Shown: piece after piece, positions 55,701 to 64,000 of the stretch
Position numbering within the stretch: position 1 is the first letter of the stretch
Layout of the letters: each line of letters starts with the position of its first letter
Source of the DNA: Sanderia malayensis
Lineage: Eukaryota > Cnidaria > Scyphozoa > Semaeostomeae > Pelagiidae
Reading direction: 5' to 3'
Length of the DNA: 64,000 bases
Assembly: GCA_013076295.1 (NCBI GenBank)
Contig: RQOL01000024.1
Span: 4,293,158-4,357,157 of the forward strand
Program-made: the position numbers and the translations under genes
Notes under the pieces: model-generated
What the model was told of the DNA's origin: nothing
What the model saw: only the letters and a program-made list of their open reading frames with translations
The model's database searches: none

Positions 55701-56646
55701 ACTCAGCTATTGTTTGTGAATCTAATTTAGGACAATTAGGTAAACTGGCACCAATAATATTATCAAACGTGTTTTGGTGGGTCTGATGGGCGGTCTGTAT
55801 GACGGGCCAAAATTTAGCAATTTTTTCGCCTTTGTGTAGCTCGATATCAACGTTAGAAGTGTTCAAAAGTCGAACAAAAACATTTCGCGCGTTTGCTTGA
55901 GTAACCGCATACGCTGTATAAAAAGCCGTTTCGGAAGGCTCGTTTAAATTACAAATCATACCTAACTGACTATCACAACTCTTAGGCACTCGGGCCTGAA
56001 AAACACACTCAGTACGACTTGGTATAACTACGTCATTCAGCGAGGTCACAAAAGCTGATCCATGATCAGTGGACTGTACAAATACAGGTAATTGGCCCTC
56101 CCGGGGGGGTGAACTGGAAAATGCTGTAAACCCAGGTGGTGGCCTGCGCACAGAGTCTGGTAACGGAATTAATGGGGTACTACCATGCGACCCAACAAGA
56201 CAATAAGAATTTCCTAAGGTAGCTAGCTGTAGCAGGTTGGAGGTGAGAAAATCCCATCCCAAGACGCATTGAAGATTTTGCAGTACATTGTCACACACTA
56301 TAAATTCGCCCGAATAACACAAATCACTACACGGGAATTTAAGGGATACAACCACTGAGCCCAAAGAGTTCAAAGGTTGTCCCGTAATAGAAATACATGT
56401 GTTGGAAATACTTCTGAGAATGGGGCATGGCTGGTTGCGCTGTTTACAGTTTTCAGAGATTTGCTGAAACACAGCCGAACTGATAATAGACTTCATTGAA
56501 CCTGTGTCAATGAGTGCAGATACCCCAATGTTGGAAATTTCGCAAAATAGCAAGGGTTGGCGAGCAGAATAAAACGTTTGAGCTGAGGGGGAAACAGAAG
56601 TATCTCCAACAGAAAATACAGAGGGGTGCTGTTCGCTCCAGCCCAT
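52789..56646 (-). CDS. pol: Gypsy B pol polyprotein (protease, RT, RNase H, integrase), 1285 aa
   Basis: Domains in order: aspartic protease with ALIDTGSMKS (D47); RT at about 370-560 with DGTYRFCIDYRKVNL and the catalytic YFDDVIIY (near 517); RNase H with LQTDASNVGLGAVLTQ (about 662-678); then integrase. The integrase has a zinc-binding HHCC ending in HQCQKCSQVK. Its core has FWAVDYMGPIS, LHSDQGRNFES and DGLVERQNRTLQEIL, supplying the DDE triad. A C-terminal GPFEIVSRTGVNYRIR (GPY/F) module is present, and there is no chromodomain. The start ATG overlaps the gag stop. With no interruptions over 3.8 kb, it is probably functional. Confidence 0.95.
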   Translation of the reverse strand: MGWSEQHPSVFSVGDTSVSPSAQTFYSARQPLLFCEISNIGVSALIDTGSMKSIISSAVFQQISENCKQRNQPCPILRSISNTCISITGQPLNSLGSVVVSLKFPCSDLCYSGEFIVCDNVLQNLQCVLGWDFLTSNLLQLATLGNSYCLVGSHGSTPLIPLPDSVRRPPPGFTAFSSSPPREGQLPVFVQSTDHGSAFVTSLNDVVIPSRTECVFQARVPKSCDSQLGMICNLNEPSETAFYTAYAVTQANARNVFVRLLNTSNVDIELHKGEKIAKFWPVIQTAHQTHQNTFDNIIGASLPNCPKLDSQTIAELEAAISPDLEDHQKQQIRETLLAFPDVFNNELGHTTVVSHRINTGDSTPIRQYPRRLPFHFREEVNTQVSDMLKQNVIQPSISPWASPVVLVKKKDGTYRFCIDYRKVNLITRQDAHPLPRVDDLLDSLSDNKYFSTLDLRSGYWQVSMSPDDREKTAFITPAGLFEFLRMPYGLSTAPATFARAIGIILSGLTYDICLCYFDDVIIYANSIEQQCARLKTVLQRFREHNIRVKASKCSFAAKKVVYLGHTVSSTGVHTDPNKIKAVRDLPAPTTVEKLRSFLGLAGYYRRFIPNFATIASPLTALTKKNMRFKWTSSHQTAFDNLKQLLCSAPVLAYPNFDLPFTLQTDASNVGLGAVLTQYDEQGHEHVISYASYTLSPREQNYAAMEKEALAIVFATKHFRAYLVGREFQIVTDNHALKWLHSIEPKGRIARWIMDLQEFQFTVKHRPGASNQNADALSRLNHYTVTASKPISPDIPDISGLVNLTPDVDLCQAQRCDPAIQIVKALIEQKLPKPPLFVWQNNSQLRPFWDCWDHLYISKGLLVKKRISKQGFNRELLVIPDGLVPRVLDGLHNCPSAGHMGITRTILRARERFFWPRMNSSIKQFIHQCQKCSQVKHDSKQTKAPLKPIQVSEPFVFWAVDYMGPISETARGNKHILVLMDHFTKWCEAFPTPDQKASTVAQTLVSRVFSRFGPPSILHSDQGRNFESNLMHEIYNIMGIKKSRTTAYHPQGDGLVERQNRTLQEILTNFVSEHQGDWDLWLDQAVFAYNTSIQESTGFSPYELVFGHPARMPIEVELSVPLQNVNSQSDYSRSLRKAIQLANQLAQKNLETARNRQTTSYNQGHKDWKPYEVGLSVWLRRPKKWKFGTKWTGPFEIVSRTGVNYRIRSSDGKTRVVHHNQIKLCPTPLDQGQIFHPVSETPGITISERDDLRNPEEVGINEPTARPPRLRQVIQPPQRFGEFVVH

Positions 56647-57560
56647 TAGCGAGGCACCCCTTGATAGTTTAAAGACAATGACTTACTACGATCTTCTTGG
56701 CTTTCTTGTTCTCTTTCTCTCCATCCCCTTCGGCGGTTGGTGGCACATTCATTGGCCGTGTGTCCCCAGCCGGAACACACGGGGCATCGGGCAGCGGCTG
56801 ACGGGCACTGGCGGGCAATATGGCCTTCTCGGCGGCATCTGAAGCAACGCACACCGTTGGTGCGGGGTGTGGGCACGGCAGGGGTAGGCGCCGCCAAAGC
56901 GGCCACGAGGTCGGCTTGACCGGAGGTGAGGGCTGTCATCATGTCAGTCAGCTTGGCAATTTGTTGTTGCTGCTGCTCCTGCTGAGTTTGGAGGGCGGCC
57001 ACAGCCACGGGGGGCTCAACGGGGCCAGTGGCGCAAATGGCGAAGTCGGATTTTCCCCGAGGCAACGTCTCGATTGCCCGATAGCGTTTGGCGAAAGATA
57101 CCATAGCATCCAAAGTTGGCACGGGCTCTGTTTCCAAAAGCTTCATTTGGATGGTTGCTGGAAGGCCTTTCATGAACTGTCGTTTTAACAACGCATCGTA
57201 GGCATCGGCAGATAAATCCGGCTCGGCATCCGTGAGTGACGCTTTTAAACGCCACAAAAACAGTGTTGGATCTTCTGATGGCCGCAGGGTAGATTCTTCA
57301 AAGGCACGATAATGTCGTTCACGATCCACAGCCGGGGTGAAGCACTGACGTAGACTGGCTGTTAAGTGAGCAAAAGTATCTTTCTCGCCTGCCTCCAGTG
57401 AATCATAATACGTTGCTGCATGGCCATGTAAGAAGGCGGGCAATTTGGCTAGGCGTTTGGCATCGGTATCCCAGCCATTGGCAAGAGCACAACGATGAAA
57501 ATGCTTTAACCAAGTATCAAAATTCCCTTCACTAAAACGCTCTGGGATAATATTTGCCAT
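56646..57560 (-). CDS. gag: Gypsy B gag, 304 aa, two CCHC knuckles
   Basis: Starts MANIIPERFSEGNFDTWLKH. The capsid-like region includes LAKLPAFLHGHAATYYDSL and KRQFMKGLPATIQMKLLE. A Gln run (QQEQQQQQ) is followed by knuckles CFRCRREGHIARQC and CPVCSGWGHTANEC. It ends NYQGVPR with TAA. It is unrelated in sequence to the Gypsy A/mini gag family beyond the general fold. The start is close to the primer site, with a leader of about 30 nt. Confidence 0.93.
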   Translation of the reverse strand: MANIIPERFSEGNFDTWLKHFHRCALANGWDTDAKRLAKLPAFLHGHAATYYDSLEAGEKDTFAHLTASLRQCFTPAVDRERHYRAFEESTLRPSEDPTLFLWRLKASLTDAEPDLSADAYDALLKRQFMKGLPATIQMKLLETEPVPTLDAMVSFAKRYRAIETLPRGKSDFAICATGPVEPPVAVAALQTQQEQQQQQIAKLTDMMTALTSGQADLVAALAAPTPAVPTPRTNGVRCFRCRREGHIARQCPSAAARCPVCSGWGHTANECATNRRRGWREREQESQEDRSKSLSLNYQGVPR

Positions 57561-57577
57561 TGTTGGTTTGGTCTTTT

Positions 57578-57590
57578 GCTCCTGTCACCA
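57578..57590 (-). promoter_or_regulatory. Gypsy B tRNA-type primer-binding site
   Basis: The sense strand three bases after the 5' LTR reads TGGTGACAGGAGC. The TGG start matches the CCA end of a tRNA. The tRNA itself cannot be named without the host tRNA set. Confidence 0.65.
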
Positions 57591-57593
57591 ATT

Positions 57594-57911
57594 TGTAGCG
57601 TTCGGTAGCCAGAGAATTTAACCAGAAAGACGACGTGTTTACGCTCCGTATTCTTCAATCACAAAATATCAACTAAACATTTATCTAAGCTTGATTACAT
57701 AAGTATTACGTGAATGATCTGGTTAGTATATGTTAGCAACGGAAGATACAGCGGGGAACATACTACGCTAATGACAGATACACAGTACACAACAGTTAAC
57801 ACAAGACATGAAATTAACATAGTTAGTCACTAGTAAAATTACAACAATAAACCAAGAATAAAACATAGAACAATTACTTTAAATTAACACGTGACGAGCA
57901 CACACGTGACA
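57594..57911 (-). repeat. Gypsy B 5' LTR
   Basis: 318 bp, the same sequence as 52451-52768. It is followed on the right by the target duplicate CTAT and the hAT transposase codons. Confidence 0.95.
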
Positions 57912-59408
57912 CTATCTTCCCTTTCGTTATTCCCTTTTCTCCCAGTTTTCTTTCGTACAACGCGTGTCTCTTTGGAGAACCTTCCAGATAGCGGTATATG
58001 GAACCTATGGTATCGAGTACATCGTGAACTGCTGGAACTTCATTCACAGCTTTCTCCAAAATGAGATGGAGCCTGTGGGCAAAACAGTGAAAGTAGATCG
58101 ATTTTGTTGCACCGGCAGCTGTCAAATGTTGTTGGACACCCTCATCTTTCCCAGACATGTTACTTGCACCGTCGAATCCCTTCCCCACTAAATTTGCAAT
58201 AGGGAATTTCATATCTTCTAGTATGGCTATGATGATTTCTGCAAGATTTTTTCCTTTGATGCTATCAACCCGTTCCAACTTGATGCAACGTTCCCAGATG
58301 CTGAAATCATACACATATCTTACAATGACTGACATGAATGCTCGTTTATGAGATGTAACTTCATCGCACTCAATCGAAAAGTGCTTTGAGTATGCGACTT
58401 CACCTTTAATTCTCTCTGTAACTACTTGACTCAAAACGTTTATCATTTCATTCTGGGTGTTTGGAGAAAAGTAGGACACATTTTGGGGATGCTGCTGCAT
58501 CCATTTTTGAAGAGGCTGGTGGTACTTTGCGAGAAAGCTCAGCTCCTCGAGAAAGTTACCGCGATTTTCTGCAGTGTCTGATTCGTCGTGTCCCCTGAAA
58601 GCATTGTTTTGCTTTGCTAAGTATCGGATGACATCAAATATCACGCGAACGATTTCTCTATTTTCTTCCCTCTCTTTTCCTTTTCTAGAAATTGGAAACT
58701 GCACCAACCAGTTGAACATCAATTGGATCATTGCTGCTCTTAAAATTTTGCATGCGTTCCGTTGAGAGGAGATGCATCCTTGAGCTTGAATGCTTTGTAA
58801 GTTTCCCATTGGCTCCAGTGGCATTCTTCCATTGCTTAAATCCTTTTCTCGTAAATATATTAAATCCAATCTATACTCAAACTGAACTTTTTGCAATCTG
58901 GATCAGTGCGTCTATTTACCCCGGGTACATTGGTATTTATGCTGTGTCTTGTAGCCTTTGATGCCTTGCCACAGAGAAATTGAAAACAGGTTCAAGGACT
59001 CGCGGTGCTGAAGGTCGTCTGGTAGGTTGCCAGCCAGTTCGTTCGCTGTTTGTCTCCAGCTCGTTCGATTTGGTAGTCGTTGAGGATCTTCCGTTTCAAT
59101 AATTATTCGTTTCGGGTGGTCGTCAGCTGCTCTTGTTGCCTTTTCGAATGCACGTAAGATTGATCGCTGAAGCCCAACAATTTTACCCTTTGAAGCCCTG
59201 AACCCTTCAAATTATGGCCTGGAGCCCCGGATCCCTAGAACCCTTAGAGACCCTTATAATTTTCATTAAACTGTAATTGCATATTCGACATAAAGGCTAA
59301 AATTGTCGAAGAATCAGAGTCCGGTTTTGGAATTGCAGAGGGTTCTTCCTCTGCATGGTGTGGCGGTTGATCGTGCTCCAAGACAATAAAGTCCTGAGCT
59401 GACGACAT
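57912..59408 (-). pseudogene. hAT transposase piece 1 (DUF4371/ZMYM-like), N-terminal and first catalytic part
   Basis: The strongest part is 57912-58896. It includes AKQNNAFRGHDES, YSKHFSIECDEVTSHKRAFM, LVGKGFDGASNMSGKDEGV and FHCFAHRLHLILEKAVNEVP, the typical core of DUF4371 hAT transposases and their ZMYM1-like relatives. A separate frame starting at 59408 (MSSAQDFIVLEHDQPPHH) may be the N-terminus. The stretch between (58900-59240) is open only in mixed frames (for example FQFLCGKASKATRHSI) and may contain introns or decay. It ends at GKI, cut by Gypsy B. Confidence 0.8.
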
Positions 59409-59409
59409 A

Positions 59410-60091
59410 TTTATAAAACCGCGATTAATGAAAATCCTCACAACAAAAATAATTAAAATACAAAAGAAGAAACTTATCCTTATTCCAGAGAGATTGATTT
59501 CCAGATGAATGTGATTGAAACAGATTGAACAGCAAATAAGAAACTTGAAAAATCTTCGAAGTAAAAGTGCGTGTCCGGCTGGGTGAAGAACTGACGCAAA
59601 AACTGGTTGGCTCCTGCGCTGCGCTCTCTCTCGTACAACTACGTAACGATGTAGGCTGGTAACGAAGTAGAATTTGAACAGAACATAAATGTAAACAGTA
59701 AGCGTAATATAGATTTCAAAATAACTTCGACATGTGGAGTAAACATTTATGCGTGCGCGGTTATTGAGTCCAACAAGTAACAATATTATTTTCACTCTCC
59801 ACTTGCTGGCAAAAGCCTTTCTTTTGACATTTCCAAGTTTGTCCCCTTGTAATTCTTAACTTCTATCCAAAAACAAAGAAAACACTTGCGTAGTTTTATC
59901 ATCACAATAACAACAAATTTTGATCCAGGTATTCCAATGTTATCAAATAATACAACAAAATTATCTTCATTTACTGAAATGACTGTGGAGGAAATTTAGT
60001 CAACATACTAATCACCAATTAATTTATAACTTTAATACATAACAGAAGATAAAATGACTACTTCTTTGTGGGTGGAATTGGTGCGTGAGAC
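59410..60091. other. no gene seen (possible 5' end of the hAT element)
   Basis: AT-rich sequence upstream of the putative hAT start. Terminal inverted repeats of the hAT element could not be paired with the left side near 39180-39450. Confidence 0.35.
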
Positions 60092-60769
60092 CAGTGGCGG
60101 CGCCAGGGGGGGAATGGGGGGACTAGTCCCCCCACTTTTTCAGAAAGATGGTCTTTGAGATTCATGCAAATCCGATGAGAAAATTGGGGGGGGGGAGGCC
60201 TAAGTTCTGTGAATTGTGTTGCAAGATTATTTCAATGTAAAACAGAAAAGAAACAAGTTAAAATTAAAGTCTACAGGTCAGTTCACGATTCTATTGGACA
60301 TATTTGAAATCATATATCAGCTTAAAATTCCAAGAGCATTAGGGCATCTCCCATGAATTACCATCTTGGAAGGGAATTCTCCGACTTTTTCCGACGTTCA
60401 ACGCTGCTATCAACGGGTGTTGTTTCAAAACATTTTCGCTGAGATTGACTCTCGTAATACCTATTTCTTATGTTTCTGTAAAGGTTTTTTGTGTTGTTCT
60501 AATAATGTATGCAGAAAGAGAAATTAAAGGATCCTAAGCCATTTTGAGACCTCAGAAATGACAAAATCCCGGGACCCCTAACAGGGTGCTCCCCTGGACC
60601 CGCTGGGGGGCTTACAGCGCCCCCAGACCCCAGCTGTTTTAGGCAACGGCCTCCGGCCATTGCGTGCGTGCCGTCGGCACGCCATGTACCCCTAAAGCAG
60701 CAAGACACAATTTTAAAAACTTCACCCGGAAAAAATCCCCCCACTTTTTTGGAGCTGGCGCCGCCACTG
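60092..60769. mobile_element. nonautonomous hAT element, 678 bp, 8-bp TSD CGTGAGAC
   Basis: The ends CAGTGGCGGCGCCAGG and TGGCGCCGCCACTG are inverted, with inner matching GGGGGGACT/CCCCCCACTTTTT. CGTGAGAC occurs directly before (60084-60091) and after (60770-60777) the element. CAGNGG-type termini with 8-bp duplications are the hAT signature. The interior is GC-rich near the right end and codes for nothing recognisable. Confidence 0.92.
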
Positions 60770-60865
60770 CGTGAGACCATACTTAGTCGATAACATCAAG
60801 TTGTGATGTGTTAATAATTAACTTGAGTTCATGACTTTCATTAAATAGCATATATTTTCTCCTCA

Positions 60866-61036
60866 GCAAATTGTGCAACTGCGTGTGACATATTTTGCAA
60901 TTGCCCACAGCAAATTTTGCAACTGTGTGTGACATATTTTGCAATTGCCCACAGCAAATTATCCAACTGTGTGACATGTTTTGCAATTGCCCACAGCAAA
61001 TTATGTAACTGTGTGTAACATATTTTGCAACTGACG
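60866..61036. repeat. ~51-bp tandem repeat, about 3.5 copies
   Basis: The unit contains CACAGCAAATTNTGCAACTG and TGTGACATATTTTGCAATTG. Copies differ by a few substitutions and a 2-bp loss. The - strand is open across it (repeating KICHTQLHNLLWAIA-like residues), but only because of the repeat. Confidence 0.9.
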
Positions 61037-61185
61037 TTCATTGCGCAAACGTTGCAACAGGAATCAGGTTTCGTGGTATGGCCTAGTCCGCTGTCATAAA
61101 AGTGAAAGCTGTCAGAAAACCTTCTTTTCTGTGCGTTCTTTTTAGAGCGATTTGGAGAAACAAAGTCAAAATAAAAGACAAAGAC

Positions 61186-61505
61186 CTAGAAAGTTAAGTT
61201 TTTGATGTTGCTTGACTGTTCACTGACAAAGGGATCGTTTCCCATTGAGGACGTCAGCAATTTGTCTTTAAATCTTCTACTTCCAAGAATGCATATAATA
61301 ATGGCTTTGACTAGAGCAAAGCTAATTTTACGCCGCATCCAAGTCTTAATGAGGCTGTACTTACGTTTCCTCTTATCTGCTATCATTTCTTACAAACGGG
61401 AGTAGAATTTCTTGGCTTCACGACCCATACCACCAGTAGCTGATATCGCAATCGGAGTGAAGCTACCATGCTCAACCTCTAAAATTCTGTCGTTATGTCG
61501 TTAAA
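61186..61505 (-). pseudogene. relic of a mobile-element protein of unknown type
   Basis: On the - strand, FTPIAISATGGMGREAKKFY (about 61400-61465) is followed by a stop. Then comes KYSLIKTWMRRKISFALVKA with ILGSRR (about 61270-61365). From memory, the pattern GSFTPxxxxxxGGMGxE...YS...WxRxKxSFALxRSAxxCLRGSR recurs at the C-terminus of uncharacterised transposon-like proteins in cnidarian and other invertebrate genomes. I cannot name the element. Confidence 0.4.
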
Positions 61506-61554
61506 AGCTTCTTTGCGTAAAAAAACAAAAATATCTATGGATGTCACAGCATTA

Positions 61555-62170
61555 TAGTTGTTTTAGTCAGATCCAATCCTTTTATTGCCTCATATCCTTA
61601 CCTTTCTAATTTTTTGACCAAGTAGCTCATATTCTGTATCTTTGGTTTTTTGCTTATAGTGAATGTAATACTTTGCCAGAAGGCCTGAAATTTCATGACA
61701 TCGCGATTAAATCTCGTTAGGTTGAATTTTGGCAAACGAGTTTTTCTCTTCTATTCTGCTGTTACCGGACGAGTGATTTGCGTCTTTCTTCGTTCATCTA
61801 TTTGTTTGTGGATCTGATTTCCGAAATATCCAGCCGCAGCTATCTATTTTCTGTGACTCTTATATTTTTTCAACCTCTTCCACACCGCATCTTTCCATAA
61901 TTTTTCGGTCAACTGATGAGAAACCTTTTTGTTTACGAAACAACTTTTCTAATTACTGCATCGTACAGTATGTATTTTTTCTATTTTATTTTATGATTTC
62001 TTGTTTTCTCTCTTAATTTGCCCCAATCGTTCAAATCCAGTGTTCGGTATTTCTCGTTCATCTCAATCTCATGTCAAATCAAAGAGTGGTTAATCTTTGA
62101 TCTCACCAAATTTCTTCAATCTTTCAAAGTCATTCTTATCGTTGTGCTCCTGCCCCCACTTTGGGCGCCA
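61555..62170 (-). mobile_element. BEL/Pao internal relic: PBS and start of gag
   Basis: Next to the LTR edge at 62171, the sense strand reads TGGCGCCCAAAGTGGGGGC, a classic tRNA-type primer site. About 400 nt further on is LPKFNLTRFNRDVMKFQAFW and then KKPKIQNMSYLVKKLER and GYEAIKGLDLTK (about 61560-61740). This follows the DUF1759 pattern of BEL/Pao gag. Stops interrupt it, and everything beyond is lost. Confidence 0.68.
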
Positions 62171-62600
62171 TGTTATGTTGTATGCGGGGTTCAGAAAAAA
62201 AGGTTGGAGTTTTGAATATTTAATTTGAAAACTGTCTGACGGTTTCAGATATGGCGAAGAAATGAATATATCGTTGATTATTCATTCTACCCCAAAATCA
62301 TGGAGAATGTTAAAGTAACGGATTGTTGAAAACCAACATTACTACACCAGTTGTTTAAATTAGTCCAGCAGTCTGTTTCCACGTTTTGCTCCAAACTCCT
62401 GAAGTGTTACGGCATGCGAATCAACTGACTTTTATAGTCGCTTGCTGAATTGGTATCTTTTTTCTGTTTGTGTTTCATTGCCTTCAAACTGTACTTTTTT
62501 GTGGTGCACTGCCCTTTCATGCCCTTCAGCAACAGTGAAATTCATTTCTTTGACCAAATTATCACCAGATAGGTTTCGGTTTTTGTAGCAATGGGTGAGG
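62171..62600 (-). repeat. LTR remnant of the BEL/Pao element
   Basis: The left edge TGTTATG (CATAACA on the sense strand) abuts the PBS. On the sense strand, GACTATAAAAGTC at about 62427-62439 is a good TATA box. The outer (right) edge cannot be placed because no second LTR exists in the window, so the end given is approximate. Confidence 0.5.
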
Positions 62601-62694
62601 CCTTAGCTTTATTGTGTCATCGATGATGCCTGTTGCAAATGTGTGAATAACCAGTATGAATTTGTCGCTATCACATGTTGATGTGTATCCATGC

Positions 62695-62969
62695 TACCGT
62701 AAATCCTCGAATAAGCCCCCACCTTCGAAAAAGCCCTCCCCTCGAATAAGCCCCCATCCTGATAATCATTTGCAAGGATATTGTGCCCAAGTTTCCAGAC
62801 ATTGAAGTTTTTTAGTGAATGGATTGCAAATAGCAGCAAGTTTAAACCAATATTTTCATTGATTGGTTGCATCGTATGGCTTTCATTTTGCTTAATATTG
62901 AACAATAATCAAACTAAAATTTCGTTTTTGCAAATAAGCCCCCGGGGGCTTATTCGAGGATTTACGGTA
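62695..62969. mobile_element. MITE of the TACCGTA/CCTCGAATAAGCCCCC family, 275 bp
   Basis: The left end TACCGTAAATCCTCGAATAA and the right end TTATTCGAGGATTTACGGTA are perfect inverses over 20 bp. GCCCCC/GGGGGC phrases repeat inside each end. This is the best preserved copy of the AAGCCCCC branch of the family. It has no coding capacity, and the long frames crossing it are chance. Confidence 0.9.
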
Positions 62970-64000
62970 TTTAGCTACTGCAAGTTCATTGATTGCATTG
63001 ACTTTGGGACTAATATTTATGACCAGCCTCATTTCTGCTGTGATATTTCTATCATTCGACCAATATCCTTATTTTTTGATGTCCCTGTTCTTGAGCCCTT
63101 GACCTTGCATCCAATGTTTGTCGATGAATTTCTCTCCCACTCATTCTCATGTAAGACAGTCATTAGAAAACCTTTATCTTGTTCATGTGGCTTTGCTTTA
63201 GCCGATCTATCAAGACATTGTACTGGTTCAGGAAGATAATGTCAGAAACAGCACGTGGAGGTTTGGGATCGTGAGTTGGTAAGAGGAAAGATGGGGAGAT
63301 CAAGCAGAGAGGCATCGAAGGGTAAGATTGAAATTTTGAGTAAACTTCTTTAAAAGCTATTTTCATTAGAGAATGGAAAATGAGAGAGAGAAAAGGAAAA
63401 AAGAAATGACGAGGGCAAGGGAGAAGGGAAGAGTGCGAACGCTGGGAGGAATGGGGATGAAAGCACAGGGCGGGAAAGACACCCAATAGAGCAGCAGTTT
63501 AGGGCGCGCGTTTGTTGACCCAGCATATGCTCGAACCTTAATGGTTCAAGGATGGGGTGCGTTGGGAATCCTGTTGTTGCAATTGATTCATGTATGAGCG
63601 GAGCCAAATTTAAGCTTTCCTCCGTTTATTGTTAAAGTTAGTCACTATTCGGTCAATTTAAAATTTTGTTCCTGTTTTTTAAAAACCGATTTGTTAAAGT
63701 TATAACTTTATGCCGAAATGTTATGGGGTATATCGTTCTCTATAATTTTCAAATGCAAGAAAGAGGCACTTTTTTATTTTCTGTTCAATTTTTTTCTCTA
63801 TTTCACAATCATCGAAAGACTGCATATTGTATCATTAAGTCATGTCATGAACTTAATCATTATGTCATTGTAAAAATTAAATTCGAGTCAATTGCGTTTT
63901 GTATTAGCAGAGCGTATATATTTATCAATGTATCTGATCAGCATATCAATTTAGCATAACATAGTATAATATTGAATTGAGTGGAAATATCCAGCGAGTA
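62970..64000. other. no gene seen
   Basis: Frames on both strands lack motifs. A purine-rich tract lies at about 63365-63440 (GAGAGAGAAAAGGAAAAAAG). Nothing further is supported. Confidence 0.4.

Larger units (their letters stand above)
52451..57911 (-). mobile_element. Gypsy B: intact-looking Ty3/gypsy LTR retrotransposon, 5461 bp, TSD CTAT
   Basis: LTRs of 318 bp at 52451-52768 and 57594-57911 look identical by eye, start TGTAGCG and end GTGACA, and are flanked by CTAT on both sides. Gag (304 aa) and pol (1285 aa) are both open, read on the - strand, and overlap as TAATG. A purine tract (GGAGGGGAAGA) borders the 3' LTR. A TGGTGACAGGAGC site follows the 5' LTR after three bases. It is the youngest and most complete element in the window and may be active. 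Confidence 0.95.

Noticed and set aside
60783..61041. repetitive - strand frames with CxxC-like words
   Set aside because: Translation of the 51-bp tandem repeat. The Cys pattern follows the repeat and no domain is recognised.
62781..63239. + strand frame of 152 codons
   Set aside because: It runs straight through the right half of a MITE, and its composition is that of AT-rich noncoding DNA.
63490..63570. possible tRNA-like GGTTCAAGG near a GC-rich patch
   Set aside because: No acceptor stem or anticodon arm could be folded around it.
63350..63607. - strand frame of 85 codons, Ser/Pro/Phe-rich
   Set aside because: It is the complement of a purine-rich low-complexity tract. No start context, family or splice evidence.

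Overview
This is eukaryotic, almost certainly metazoan, DNA. It is AT-rich and contains multi-exon genes with GT-AG introns, a single-exon rhodopsin-like GPCR whose seventh helix lacks the usual NPxxY proline, a Patched-domain gene, and a repeat mix of DIRS/YR, BEL/Pao, Ty3/gypsy, CR1-like LINE and hAT elements. That mix fits a cnidarian or another marine invertebrate best. The species cannot be named from the sequence alone.

Layout. 0.3-2.6 kb: a ~100-bp tandem repeat followed by a decayed DIRS retrotransposon on the + strand. 3.2-9.6 kb: a nested direct/inverted repeat module, a candidate small three-exon gene, and an unrecognised serine-rich gene whose 3' end runs into a 21-bp minisatellite. 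9.6-18.7 kb: gene-poor, with one clear MITE and a few isolated candidate exons. 18.7-23.7 kb: a complete five-exon Patched-domain (PTCHD3-like) gene, all splice phases consistent, 894 codons plus stop. 27.1-28.1 kb: a GPCR on the - strand. 28-32 kb: low-coding DNA with relics.

From 32.3 to about 59.8 kb the window is almost solid mobile DNA, nearly all reading on the - strand: a BEL/Pao relic, a gag-only mini Ty3/gypsy element, another gag relic, a YR-retrotransposon relic carrying a TIR element, a LINE 3' fragment with RNase H, and then a nested stack. In the stack, a hAT (DUF4371-type) transposase gene is cut into three pieces (39.4-39.8, 51.7-52.45 and 57.9-59.4 kb). One gap is an intact Ty3/gypsy element, here Gypsy B. 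The other is a CR1-like LINE (LINE-2), which is itself split by a second LINE (LINE-1, with a PHD finger and a 2A-like motif) and by a second Ty3/gypsy element, Gypsy A. The right end holds a nonautonomous hAT element with an 8-bp target duplication, a 51-bp tandem repeat, BEL/Pao LTR/PBS/gag remains, and another copy of the CCTCGAATAAGC MITE family.

The observation I rate highest is in the two related Ty3/gypsy families (Gypsy A and the mini element). In each, the bases just inside the 5' LTR, where a tRNA primer-binding site should be, are complementary to an internal LTR segment lying about 30 nt downstream of a TATA-like motif. The paired sequences differ between the two families but remain complementary. 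This is the signature expected of Tf1-type self-priming, in which the 5' end of the transcript folds back and primes reverse transcription. Gypsy B, in the same window, instead carries a TGG-starting tRNA-type site.
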